Counted from the first letter of the stretch, positions 1 through 7,047 are shown. The stretch is DNA of 11,168 bases from Bradyrhizobium sp. (GCA_019243075.1 JAFAUV010000240.1:1-11168); one strand, 5' to 3'. The notes: generated by a model not told the origin, from the sequence alone. Program-made: numbers and translations.

Positions 1-58
1 GACGTTTACTCCCTATGAATCCAATTGAACCTTGTCGGCGCTTCTTTGGGCGCTATGC

Positions 59-2293
59 CTAGGCGTCGATCGCATCCTTGATGCGCCTTCGCGTCAGCGG
101 CAAATCACGTAGCCGTTTGCCGGTGGCATTGGCAATTGCATTTGCGAGCGAGGCCGCAGCAGGTCCCTGCCCCGTCTCGCCGCTGCCGAGGAATGGTTTT
201 CCCGGCCGGTTGACGATGTGCACCTCGATGTTCTCGGGCACCGCGTCAAAACGCAGGATCGGATAAGTCTGCCAGTCGATGCTGGTGATGCGCCTGTCGT
301 CGAAGCTCACCCGCTCATAGAGCGTCCAGCTTGACGACTGCACGATAGCGCCTTCGATCTGGTTGATCAGCGCATCCGGATTGACGACCTGGCCACTGTC
401 GACGGCGGCAACCGCGCGCACCAGGCGGGCGCGGCCGGTCTCCCGGTTCACCTCGGCCTCGCTCGCGATCGCGCAATAGGCCGCCAGATTTTTGTAGCGC
501 GCGAAGGCAAAACCGTAGCCGCGATCCGCTGGCGCCTGCTGCCCCGCGCGCCAGCCGAACCGCTCGGCGGCCTTTTCGATCACGTCGCGGCCACGCCGAT
601 CGTCGAGATGCTTCAGGCGGAATTCGACCGGGTCGGTGCCGGCCAGGTCGGCGAGTTCGTCCATAAAGCTCTCGATCGAGAACACGTTGTGGTAGGCGCC
701 GAGCGCCCGCATCGCCGAAATCCGCACCGGCATGTCCGGCAGGAAGTGGTGCATCACGTGAGCGTTGGGGAAGGTGTAGATCGGGATCGCGTTGCGATCG
801 CCGCCACCTTCCGGCAGCGGCAATGGCTTCGCCGGCGGCACCGCAAAGCGGTTTTCCATGTGCTGCGCCGCCAGGAGGCAGCCGGCGCCGCCCGGCCGCA
901 TCGAATGCGTGTTGCTCCAGACGGCGAAATTCCAGTCGGCTATTTTCCCATCGGCGCCGATCGAAGCCTTCAGCTTGGTCACCATCGCTGGCCCGAAAGG
1001 CTCCCAGCCATGTTCCTGCTCGCGCATCCACTGCACGCGCACCGGCGCGCCCGGCAAAGCGCGCGCGATCAGGGCCGCGTCGGCCGCAGCATCGTCGGCG
1101 CCGTTGTGGCCGTAGCAGCCCGAGCCCTCGACATGGATCAGCCGCACGCTCGTGGGCGGCAGTCCCAGCATTTCCGCTATCGCCTGCCGGTCCGGATAGA
1201 CGCCTTGGGTGTGCGACCACACCGTCATCACGCCATCGGCAAATTGCGCGAAGGCGCAGGAGGGTCCGATCGAACCATGCGATTGATAGGGTCGCGTGTA
1301 GGTCGCCTCGATAGACGTCTGGCCGATAGCGGAGGGGTCGTTGCGCTCGAAGATGGCGAAATCCTCGGACGGCAACGCCATGATCGCCGCAGACAAATCG
1401 TCCTGCTTCGGCAGTTGCGCCGTTTCCTTCCATTTCGCGGCAGCCGACAGCGCGCGCATCGCCTTCACCGCCTGAAATTCCTTTTTCGCCACGACCGCAA
1501 GGAAATTGCCGTCGCGAACCAGCTTGACGACCCCGGGCAGCTTCTCGATCGGCGCCGCGTCGAGCTCGATCAATTGTGCACCATAGCTCGGTGGCCGCAC
1601 GACCCGCGCATGGACCATGTCCGGCAAGCGCAAATCCTGCACATAGGCTATGCCGCCCGTCACCTTGGCCGGAATATCGACCCGCGGAATCGGCTGCCCC
1701 ATCACGGTGAAAGTCGACGGGTCCTTCAGCTTCGCGCTGGGCTCGGCCCGTACATGCAGGAAGTCTGTTGCGACGAGCTCGCCGTAGGTCAGGCGGCGTC
1801 CATCCGGGGCCATCACGGCAGCATTTTCCGTTCGCAGATTCTCCGCGGGCAGCTCGAGCCGCTTGGCGGCTTCCGCCACCAGAAGCGCGCGGGCCTGGGC
1901 CGCGGCATACTGGATCGCGGTGCCGCTATCCTGCATCGAATGGCTGCCGGACGTGTAGCCTTCGTTCGCGGTGAGTTTTGTGTCGGCCGTCACCACCTTC
2001 AACGATGCGAAGGGAACATCCAGCTCTTCGGCGGCGATCTGCTGGAACGCGGTCTTGAAACCTTGTCCCAGCTCGGCCTTGCCGGTGAATACCGTGGTGC
2101 CGCCCTCGGCCTCGATCCTGATCCAGGAATCGAGATAGGGCGATTTCTCCAGACTTCCTGGCGGTTTTGCCGGGGGCGATGCAGCCGGCGCGCCCTGATC
2201 TTGCGCAAAAGCGCCGGTGAGCGAGAAGCTGACGACGAAGGCACCGCCGCCCGCGAGCAGTCGGCGGCGATCGAGGATGATCGGGACGTTCAT
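59..2293 (-). CDS. Xanthine dehydrogenase-family molybdopterin-binding subunit (isoquinoline 1-oxidoreductase beta-like), Tat-exported
   Basis: Large catalytic subunit (744 aa) of a periplasmic molybdenum hydroxylase; this family hydroxylates aldehydes or N-heterocycles with water as the oxygen donor. The N-terminus is a clear Tat signal: twin arginines R9-R11 (DRRRLLAGG), a hydrophobic stretch, and a likely cut after AFA (residue 30). The TGKAELGQGF and GSHSMQDSG segments, the IPRVDIPAKVTG domain boundary near residue 200 and the C-terminal GSGETGQGP loop all fit IorB-like proteins. E706 in that loop aligns with the catalytic glutamate of the xanthine oxidase family. The start is placed at 2293, not at upstream in-frame codons, because GAGGAG lies about 6 nt before it, the Tat signal begins there, and the ATG overlaps the stop of the Fe-S gene (ATGA). 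The substrate cannot be told from sequence. Family is confident, substrate unknown. Confidence 0.93.
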   Translation of the reverse strand: MNVPIILDRRRLLAGGGAFVVSFSLTGAFAQDQGAPAASPPAKPPGSLEKSPYLDSWIRIEAEGGTTVFTGKAELGQGFKTAFQQIAAEELDVPFASLKVVTADTKLTANEGYTSGSHSMQDSGTAIQYAAAQARALLVAEAAKRLELPAENLRTENAAVMAPDGRRLTYGELVATDFLHVRAEPSAKLKDPSTFTVMGQPIPRVDIPAKVTGGIAYVQDLRLPDMVHARVVRPPSYGAQLIELDAAPIEKLPGVVKLVRDGNFLAVVAKKEFQAVKAMRALSAAAKWKETAQLPKQDDLSAAIMALPSEDFAIFERNDPSAIGQTSIEATYTRPYQSHGSIGPSCAFAQFADGVMTVWSHTQGVYPDRQAIAEMLGLPPTSVRLIHVEGSGCYGHNGADDAAADAALIARALPGAPVRVQWMREQEHGWEPFGPAMVTKLKASIGADGKIADWNFAVWSNTHSMRPGGAGCLLAAQHMENRFAVPPAKPLPLPEGGGDRNAIPIYTFPNAHVMHHFLPDMPVRISAMRALGAYHNVFSIESFMDELADLAGTDPVEFRLKHLDDRRGRDVIEKAAERFGWRAGQQAPADRGYGFAFARYKNLAAYCAIASEAEVNRETGRARLVRAVAAVDSGQVVNPDALINQIEGAIVQSSSWTLYERVSFDDRRITSIDWQTYPILRFDAVPENIEVHIVNRPGKPFLGSGETGQGPAAASLANAIANATGKRLRDLPLTRRRIKDAIDA

Positions 2294-2787
2294 GGCGCGC
2301 TCCTCTTGTCGACCGCTGACAGCTCCGCCGTATCCATCAGCCGCGCGGCTCGGTGCACGGCGCGCAGGATGCGCATATGCGTGCCGCAGCGGCACAGATG
2401 CGGCGCCAGCTCCGCGCGGATCTGCTCGTCGATCGGCTTCGGATTGCGTTGCAGCAGCGCCTGCGCCCGCATCATCATCCCGGCGATGCAATAACCGCAT
2501 TGCGCCGCCTGCTCCTCCATGAAGGCACGCTGGATCGGCGCCGGCGCGGACGCGGTGCCGAGGCCCTCCAGGGTCGTCACCTGCTTGCCCTCGAGCAGCA
2601 CCATCGGCGTCACGCATGACAGCACCGCCTTGCCGTCGACTATCACGGTGCACGACCCGCACTGGCCGAGCCCGCAGCCATATTTGGCAGCGTTGAGCTT
2701 CAGATCGTCGCGCAGGACATAGAGCAGCGGCGTGTCCGGCTCCGCATCGATCTGGTGATCCCTACCATTGACCTTCAATGTCATCAT
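2290..2787 (-). CDS. (2Fe-2S)-binding small subunit of molybdenum hydroxylase (IorA-like)
   Basis: Electron-transfer subunit (165 aa) that partners the downstream molybdopterin subunit. The N-terminal plant-ferredoxin-type domain has C38, C43, C46 and C58 (CGLGQCGSC then C58). The C-terminal helical domain has the second cluster motif, C97-x2-C100 (CGYC) and C132-x-C134 (CRC). All eight ligands are present. About 150-170 aa is the normal length. It has no export signal, so it is probably carried across the membrane with the Tat-tagged large subunit; this is inference from how such complexes are known to be exported. The start at 2787 overlaps the cytochrome stop by 4 nt (ATGA). A second ATG directly follows at 2784. 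There is no strong Shine-Dalgarno, consistent with translational coupling. No FAD (CoxM-type) subunit is encoded, which points to cytochrome c as the acceptor. Confidence 0.95.
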   Translation of the reverse strand: MMTLKVNGRDHQIDAEPDTPLLYVLRDDLKLNAAKYGCGLGQCGSCTVIVDGKAVLSCVTPMVLLEGKQVTTLEGLGTASAPAPIQRAFMEEQAAQCGYCIAGMMMRAQALLQRNPKPIDEQIRAELAPHLCRCGTHMRILRAVHRAARLMDTAELSAVDKRSAP

Positions 2788-4142
2788 GGCTTTGCTCGCT
2801 GGGCTGTATCGGAGGAGGCATTACGTGCATCCGTCCGCGTATCGAGGGAAGCAGTCTGCGTGCGTCGCGCCTCGGCGACGATATTGTCGAGATCGGACCA
2901 GGCCGGCTGTTTGCTGAAGCGCGAGCGCAGATAGACCAACAAGGCGGCGACCTCTGCGTCATTCATGCTCGCTGCAAAGCCCGGCATGATCGGGCTAAGC
3001 TCGCCCTCCACGGGGCGGACGCCCGCCAGCACGATGTTGGCGAGATTGCGGGGATCGGAACTGCTGATCGCACTGCTGAGGACGAGATTGATACCGCCAT
3101 AGGGCGGGGCCTGGCTGCTTTCGTGGCACGGCGCGCAGGCGGCGGCGTAGATGGCGCCACCGGCCGAATCCGCGGCCGCTGCCGCAGGCGACTTGGCCTG
3201 TGCCAGCGCCGCCTCGCCCCGCTCCCTGCGCTCGGCAGATGGCGCGCCGAAAACGTCCGCCATATAGCTCGCGATGGCTCGGACGTCGTCTGCCGGGACG
3301 ACCGAAAGATTGCGTACCACTCCCGCCATCGGTCCGCGCGCAGTGCCGTGGTCCGGATGAAAGCCGTCGCGCAAATAGGCGTAAAGCGCGTCCGCATCCC
3401 AGGGCACCGGCGACGGCGACTGCGCATTGATCGCGTAGGCCTGCCAGTGATCAACATCGCCGCCGGCGAAGATCGCGTTGAGGCGTTCGGCGCCGAGCGC
3501 ATTCCGGGGGGTGTGGCATGCGCCGCAATGCGCCAGCCCCTCGACCAGATAGGCGCCGCGATTCCATTCCGCGCTCTTGGTCGGATCCGCCCTGTAAGTG
3601 CCCGGATGCAGGAACAGGAATTTCCATCCGGCGACGACAATCCGCTGGTTGAGCGGAAAGGCAAGCTCATTGTCACGCGCCGGCGCATGAACCGGCCCGC
3701 GCGTCATCAGATAGGCATAGAGCGCGCGATCGTCCTCATCCCTGACATTAGTGAAGTGATCATACGGAAAGGTCGGATAAAGGTGCCGGCCCTCGCGGTC
3801 GACGCCGAGCTTCATTGCGCGTTGGAATGCCGCTTCGGACCAGCGGCCTATTCCGGTTTCGACATCCGGCGTGATATTGGACGAATAGACCGTGCCGAAC
3901 GGCGTCGGCACCGGCAGACCTCCGGCAAAGTTTCTGCCCCCGCGCACCGTGTGGCAATCGTTGCAATTGCCGAGCGCCGCGAGCACGCGCCCGCGCTTGA
4001 CAAGGCCGGGGGCAAAGCTCTGCGGCTGGGGCGGGTCGATTGTCGCAATGGCGGGGCGCCAGGCGATGGCGAACGACGTCCCCACACCGCCCAACAGCAG
4101 CGCAACCAGAACGCCTGCGATCATTCCTGACCTGCTTGTCAT
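2784..4142 (-). CDS. Tri-haem cytochrome c, electron-acceptor subunit of the molybdenum hydroxylase
   Basis: Exported c-type cytochrome (452 aa) with three CxxCH haem sites: C60-N-D-C63-H64, C206-G-A-C209-H210 and C336-A-P-C339-H340. This three-domain layout matches the cytochrome subunits of membrane alcohol, gluconate and aldehyde dehydrogenases, which pass electrons to ubiquinone or a terminal oxidase. A hydrophobic N-terminal segment at residues 7-27 serves as signal or anchor. The start is ambiguous. ATG at 4142 gives a positive residue (R4) before the hydrophobic stretch but has little Shine-Dalgarno. Met7 at 4124 follows CAGGTCAGGA. First gene of the operon: its stop overlaps the Fe-S subunit start. 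The C-terminal ~30 residues are a polar tail. A possible EcfG-like element on this strand lies about 110 nt upstream, within the palindromic element at 4253-4279. Confidence 0.92.
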   Translation of the reverse strand: MTSRSGMIAGVLVALLLGGVGTSFAIAWRPAIATIDPPQPQSFAPGLVKRGRVLAALGNCNDCHTVRGGRNFAGGLPVPTPFGTVYSSNITPDVETGIGRWSEAAFQRAMKLGVDREGRHLYPTFPYDHFTNVRDEDDRALYAYLMTRGPVHAPARDNELAFPLNQRIVVAGWKFLFLHPGTYRADPTKSAEWNRGAYLVEGLAHCGACHTPRNALGAERLNAIFAGGDVDHWQAYAINAQSPSPVPWDADALYAYLRDGFHPDHGTARGPMAGVVRNLSVVPADDVRAIASYMADVFGAPSAERRERGEAALAQAKSPAAAAADSAGGAIYAAACAPCHESSQAPPYGGINLVLSSAISSSDPRNLANIVLAGVRPVEGELSPIMPGFAASMNDAEVAALLVYLRSRFSKQPAWSDLDNIVAEARRTQTASLDTRTDARNASSDTAQRAKP

Positions 4143-4198
4143 TCGAGCCAGCAGCTTTTTTTGGTTCCTAGCACAATCAGCCGAGCCTGCGGAGGCAT
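4139..4198 (-). CDS. Possible 19-aa leader peptide overlapping the cytochrome start
   Basis: A tiny ORF (MPPQARLIVLGTKKSCWLE) starts at ATG 4198 and ends in TGA at 4141-4139, overlapping the cytochrome ATG at 4142 as ATGA. Upstream, AGGAGGTGA (4217-4209) is a nine-base match to the anti-Shine-Dalgarno, about 10 nt from the ATG. By contrast the cytochrome start at 4142 has almost no Shine-Dalgarno of its own. This would fit translational coupling into the operon. There is no homology support and the ORF is too short to judge by codon use, so it remains a hypothesis. Confidence 0.35.
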   Translation of the reverse strand: MPPQARLIVLGTKKSCWLE

Positions 4199-4252
4199 CC
4201 GAACGCGCTCACCTCCTGTTGATTTTGCGCTTTGCGGCGCCGTGGCTGTTTT

Positions 4253-4277
4253 GGAACACGGCCAATGCCCTGACGTT
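4253..4277 (+). promoter_or_regulatory. EcfG-type general stress promoter upstream of the small membrane protein gene
   Basis: GGAAC at 4253-4257 and CGTT at 4274-4277 with a 16-nt spacer match the EcfG (extracytoplasmic sigma) consensus GGAAC-N16/17-CGTT known from Bradyrhizobium and Methylobacterium. It would give a leader of about 75 nt to the ATG at 4360. GGAAC and GTTCC (to 4279) also form an interrupted palindrome. Read on the minus strand it is GGAAC-N16-TGTT, a one-mismatch EcfG site facing the cytochrome operon, so it could act in both directions. Confidence 0.6.
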
Positions 4278-4359
4278 CCCTGTTTGAGGATCGCGAAAGC
4301 GAGACATCCAACGGAGCAAGACGCGTCCTCCGCCTAGTTCGGTAACGGAGAGCGTGCCC

Positions 4360-4620
4360 ATGCAAAAAGCGCCAAGGAGAAATCGCCCTCGCCGCTCGCT
4401 CCCGCTGCAGCTGGCGGGCCACGCTGCTATGGGCACCGCGCTGGGGCTGGGATTCTGCTTGCTGTTGGCACTGACGGGAAACCCAGATCTGATCAACATG
4501 ATTGCCTACAACCCCGAGCCCAAAACCACGGCTTTGATGCTGATCAGCTTCGTAGCGCTGACCTTCGCCGCAGGCGCGACGTTGACCGGCATGGTGTTGA
4601 TGACCCTGGAAGAAACCTGA
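4360..4620 (+). CDS. Small two-helix membrane protein, unknown function
   Basis: Predicted 86-aa protein. A strongly basic N-terminus (KAPRRNRPRRS) is followed by two hydrophobic segments at about residues 17-39 and 58-80, joined by a short loop containing NPEPK. The many N-terminal arginines suggest that end stays in the cytoplasm by the positive-inside rule. I do not recognise a named family. ATG 4360 was chosen over the in-frame GTG at 4354 because GGAG (4347-4350) sits 9 nt before the ATG but only 3 nt before the GTG. The gene lies behind an EcfG-type promoter and is followed directly by a strong terminator hairpin, so it is probably a monocistronic stress-induced gene. It reads divergently from the cytochrome operon. 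Confidence 0.75.
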   Translation: MQKAPRRNRPRRSLPLQLAGHAAMGTALGLGFCLLLALTGNPDLINMIAYNPEPKTTALMLISFVALTFAAGATLTGMVLMTLEET

Positions 4621-4621
4621 G

Positions 4622-4644
4622 ATCGCGTGATCCCGCGATTTTCT
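4622..4644 (+). terminator. Rho-independent terminator after the small membrane protein gene
   Basis: The perfect stem ATCGCG (4622-4627) / CGCGAT (4634-4639) with loop TGATCC is followed by a T-rich run (TTTCT), starting one base after the stop codon. A second hairpin, GGGCTC-GGG-GAGCCC (4645-4659), follows at once but has no T-run. Confidence 0.65.
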
Positions 4645-4810
4645 GGGCTCGGGGAGCCCGGAAGCTGTTACGCCAATGCCACAGCGGCGGACAAACGCCT
4701 GGGTGTTCTGCATACGTTCGAAAGAGTTGATGGCGGTCACGCAATACCAGCGATTAGGCTCGGTCCCGGGTTGAGATTCATCCTTCTCGGGTTTTCGGAG
4801 GAGCGCCGAT

Positions 4811-4999
4811 ATGCCAGCCTATATCCATCATCACGAAGTCGAGATGGCGCCCGTCATTTGCCCCGGTTGCGTGGGACTGCTTCCCATGTATGTGCGCGAC
4901 GTCGAGCCGCACTGGAGCATGGCCAAGATCGACTTCGTCTATGAATGCGCCGATTGCGGCGCCGAGCTCCGCCAGACCCTGCCAAAGCCGGTGCACTGA
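4811..4999 (+). CDS. Small zinc-ribbon protein, unknown function
   Basis: Predicted 62-aa protein with two CxxC knuckles, C17-P-G-C20 and C46-A-D-C49, spaced as in a zinc ribbon. The second is the common CxxCG form. A histidine run HHH (6-8) lies near the N-terminus. The start at 4811 is supported by CGGAGGAG at about 8 nt; the in-frame Met12 has no such signal. I cannot name a family. Such small zinc-binding proteins are frequent as single genes in Bradyrhizobium-type genomes and may bind nucleic acid or act as adaptors, but nothing here shows which. No convincing promoter was found between 4645 and 4800. A 7-bp inverted repeat (4998-5013) overlaps the stop codon but lacks a T-run. Confidence 0.75.
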   Translation: MPAYIHHHEVEMAPVICPGCVGLLPMYVRDVEPHWSMAKIDFVYECADCGAELRQTLPKPVH

Positions 5000-5098
5000 G
5001 AGCGGTCGCTCTCGCGAATCCAAACTGGCATGCGCCCCCCCTCGCGGGGCACATCATCGATGCGAAACTGATCAGCCAACGCAGCAAGCGCGCCCTTA

Positions 5099-5130
5099 TC
5101 TAGTGGGGCGTTAGTCTAGTGAGGCGTTAG
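5099..5130. repeat. 16-bp tandem repeat, two copies, one mismatch
   Basis: TCTAGTGGGGCGTTAG (5099-5114) is followed immediately by TCTAGTGAGGCGTTAG (5115-5130); they differ at one base. The second copy contains the stop codon and last codons of the minus-strand gene at 5116-5307. The first copy is a duplicate of that gene's tail lying outside it. Confidence 0.9.
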
Positions 5131-5307
5131 GAACCGGTGATCGGCGAGGCCGAGATTGCACTCCCGGAAGTGATAGGCAATCTCATCGAGCGCGCGCTGT
5201 TCCCACTCTTCGGCTTGTGCCAGCCAAAACACCCGGCGCTCGGAATCCAACGCGGCACGCTCTCGGCACATATATTCCTGACTGCGTATTTCCGCGAGCT
5301 TGTTCAT
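5116..5307 (-). CDS. Small charged protein, unknown function
   Basis: Predicted 63-aa soluble protein rich in Glu and Arg. Residues about 1-45 (KLAEIRSQEYMCRERAALDS onward) look like an amphipathic helix or short coiled coil, with a pattern resembling small hypothetical proteins common in rhizobia. There is no signal peptide or membrane segment. ATG 5307 was chosen over GTG 5316 because AGGAG lies 8 nt before the ATG, whereas it abuts the GTG. The last four residues (LTPH) and the stop lie inside the second copy of a 16-bp tandem repeat, so the C-terminus may vary between strains. The upstream region (5308-5468) holds no promoter that I can assign. Function is not recognised. Confidence 0.7.
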   Translation of the reverse strand: MNKLAEIRSQEYMCRERAALDSERRVFWLAQAEEWEQRALDEIAYHFRECNLGLADHRFLTPH

Positions 5308-5468
5308 GAGCCCCACTCCTGCGGTGTGAAGTCCACTTACATCGCGAGCATAGCAGAACTGAGGCGGGGCGTCTCACGTCGCTGTGCAGAATCCCACAGC
5401 CTTCCGCGCTTGCGAAAGGCGCCATCGCGGCATCGCAACATGAGCGGAGTTTTGACTAAAATTTTCGA

Positions 5469-6674
5469 TCAGCGGCGCACATAGCAGTGAAAGCCGCCGT
5501 AAATCCCGGATCGATCGAGCTCATAGCCGACGGCACTGCGTTCCTCGTCGCGACGCCAGATCTCGCGCAGAGGCGCGAGCGCCTCGCCCTCCAACGGCGA
5601 ATCGGCGCCGGCGGTGCGGAAGATCACGGCAACCTGATCGCTGCCGGCACGGTCGATCGTATCCCACAGCGTGCGGATTTCCTCATGCGTCATCCAGTCC
5701 TGAGAATCCAGGAGCACGACGGCATCGACCTCGCGCGCCGGAAGGCCTTCGAGGAACTGCTGCAGGCTTGCATGAACCGGGATGATCAGCCCGGCGTCAT
5801 TGCGCATCCGCGCAAACCGTCGTCGCTGCAGGTAAGGCGGCAGGCAGCGATCGCCGGGGCCGCGATAGCGGCGCAGCAGCGCCTGCCAGGCAAAATAGTT
5901 GGTCTCGTTGGAATGGCCGGTGATCAACCGGCACAGCCGGTCATACAATACTTCGTTCAACGGCGCTCCGCCGCCGAGCAGCGCCCGCTGCCGCGGCGGA
6001 ATCCCGAGGCTGGCCAGCAAGGCGGGCGTCCGCGTCAACAGCCGCACGAGACGCGAGCGAAACAGCCGATGTAACCGATCCAGCGCCTCCCTGCGCTCCG
6101 GCGCATCGACGTCGGCCAACAGCAAAGCGCGAACATCGATCCGGGCCAGCTTGGCCGCGAGATGCGCAAGGCCGATGAAGCGCCCCATCACGCCATGACG
6201 GTAAAAGCCATCGGTGAAATAGGCATGCCGCGGGCGACCGATTACGTTGCGCTTGTCCCAATAGGCCCGCGCCTGGCTGTCGAGCAGTGGCCGCAACCGC
6301 TCGTGATAGAGCCGCGCGTTCGCGGGCGAACAGGCCTCGCCGAAGAACTGCCAGAACTCGGAATATCCCGACAAGGCGCGGACGCCGGCGAGCTTGAGCT
6401 TGAGCAACGACAGATGCGCCTCGTTGGGATCCACGGCATAGACCTGAGCCGGTTGCGCGGTCAGATAGGACAGCGCGTTGCAGCCGCCGCAGGAGATCGT
6501 GACGATGGTCGATCCCAGCGGCAATTGCAGCGCGGCCAGATCAGCTTCGGGATCCTCCCAGATCTGGGTATAGACCAGGCGGCGGAGCCAGAACGCATAA
6601 ATCCGGTCCCAGATCGTCGATTCATCCTGCGTCCTGCCGTTCCGCACCGCGTCCGCGATCAATTGCGCACTCAT
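5469..6674 (-). CDS. btaA: BtaA-like S-adenosylmethionine:diacylglycerol 3-amino-3-carboxypropyl transferase (DUF3419)
   Basis: 401-aa protein of the DUF3419/BtaA family. BtaA moves the 3-amino-3-carboxypropyl group of S-adenosylmethionine onto diacylglycerol, making diacylglyceryl homoserine, the first step to the betaine lipid DGTS used as a phosphorus-free membrane lipid. Seen here: VYTQIWEDPEADL at residues 34-46, the cofactor loop ISCGGCNALSYL at 60-71, and AVDPNEAHLSLLKLKL at 80-95, all in the order expected for BtaA, with a family-typical length near 400 aa. ATG 6674 has GAGG about 6 nt upstream. The partner N-methyltransferase gene btaB, normally adjacent, is absent on both sides (a small-protein gene downstream, the SMR leader upstream). 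The product could therefore be the unmethylated lipid, or btaB lies elsewhere. Family is confident, exact activity inferred. Confidence 0.82.
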   Translation of the reverse strand: MSAQLIADAVRNGRTQDESTIWDRIYAFWLRRLVYTQIWEDPEADLAALQLPLGSTIVTISCGGCNALSYLTAQPAQVYAVDPNEAHLSLLKLKLAGVRALSGYSEFWQFFGEACSPANARLYHERLRPLLDSQARAYWDKRNVIGRPRHAYFTDGFYRHGVMGRFIGLAHLAAKLARIDVRALLLADVDAPERREALDRLHRLFRSRLVRLLTRTPALLASLGIPPRQRALLGGGAPLNEVLYDRLCRLITGHSNETNYFAWQALLRRYRGPGDRCLPPYLQRRRFARMRNDAGLIIPVHASLQQFLEGLPAREVDAVVLLDSQDWMTHEEIRTLWDTIDRAGSDQVAVIFRTAGADSPLEGEALAPLREIWRRDEERSAVGYELDRSGIYGGFHCYVRR

Positions 6675-7043
6675 GCCACGCCTCGAATCAAGAATCCCGC
6701 GACGCTATCGGCGCCACGCTTCAGTTTTGCGACAGCCGCCCCGGACGCGGCCAAAGTTGAAGAGCGCTTGTCACATGGGTGTCGCGCGAACATCGCAAGG
6801 AGAGAAACGAACTCTTTCGACAAGAGACCTGCCTATGCCGGCTCATTCGCTCGAAATCATCCCTGAAACCGCGCCACCACCCGGCGCGAGGCATCGCGCC
6901 CAATTGTTCGGCACTGACTTTGTGATGGAGATCTTGGGTTCCGGCGCCGACAGCAAAGCGCGCGACGGACGAACTCGCCGCGCAGCCGGCGAGCCACGCA
7001 AAGCTACGCACACTGATCCACAGATTTTGTTTGCGGCGGCATC
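6675..7043. other. Divergent intergenic region between btaA and the SMR gene, with two hairpins
   Basis: About 370 nt with no confidently coding gene. It contains two perfect hairpins reading toward the SMR gene: GGCGCG-AGGCAT-CGCGCC (6883-6900) and CTCGCCG-CGCAGC-CGGCGAG (6974-6993). It also has an AAGGAGAG (6797-6804) without a start codon at usable distance, and a weak 70-aa ORF (6835-7047). Neither hairpin has a T-run, so they are not classical terminators. I found no EcfG-type site here. Confidence 0.5.
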
Positions 7044-7047
7044 ATGA
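6835..7047 (+). CDS. Doubtful small ORF ending inside the SMR start codon
   Basis: A 70-aa ORF from ATG 6835 ends with TGA at 7045-7047, giving an ATGA overlap with the SMR gene at 7044. For it: the overlap, and the lack of a Shine-Dalgarno before the SMR start, which would make coupling useful. Against it: no Shine-Dalgarno before 6835, G/C at only about half of third codon positions (far lower than in neighbouring genes), no recognised domain, and hairpins within it. It may simply be an open frame in a structured leader. Confidence 0.28.
   Translation: MPAHSLEIIPETAPPPGARHRAQLFGTDFVMEILGSGADSKARDGRTRRAAGEPRKATHTDPQILFAAAS

Noticed and set aside
1..58. Terminator of the molybdenum hydroxylase operon
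   Set aside because: Only a 4-bp GCGC pairing and a direct GGCGCT repeat are visible; no convincing hairpin with a T-run.
608..2494. 628-aa open frame on the plus strand
   Set aside because: It is the antisense of the molybdopterin subunit, with Arg/His-rich translation and no domains; a shadow of high-GC coding bias.
2294..2662. N-terminal extension of the molybdopterin subunit (frame open to 2662)
   Set aside because: It overlaps the Fe-S subunit gene, is low-complexity, and would bury the Tat signal at residue 124.
2778..4130. 450-aa open frame on the plus strand
   Set aside because: Antisense of the cytochrome c gene; no recognisable motifs.
4998..5050. Terminators after the zinc-ribbon gene
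   Set aside because: Hairpins GAGAGCG/CGCTCTC and CCCC-TCGC-GGGG lack following T-runs; possible but not supported.
6797..6804. AAGGAGAG as a ribosome site for a gene before the SMR transporter
   Set aside because: No ATG, GTG or TTG lies at a workable distance; the next ATG (6835) is 30 nt away.
6883..6993. Guanidine-II (mini-ykkC) riboswitch before the SMR gene
   Set aside because: Two hairpins are present but neither loop is ACGR, the defining feature; kept only as an unassigned structured leader.
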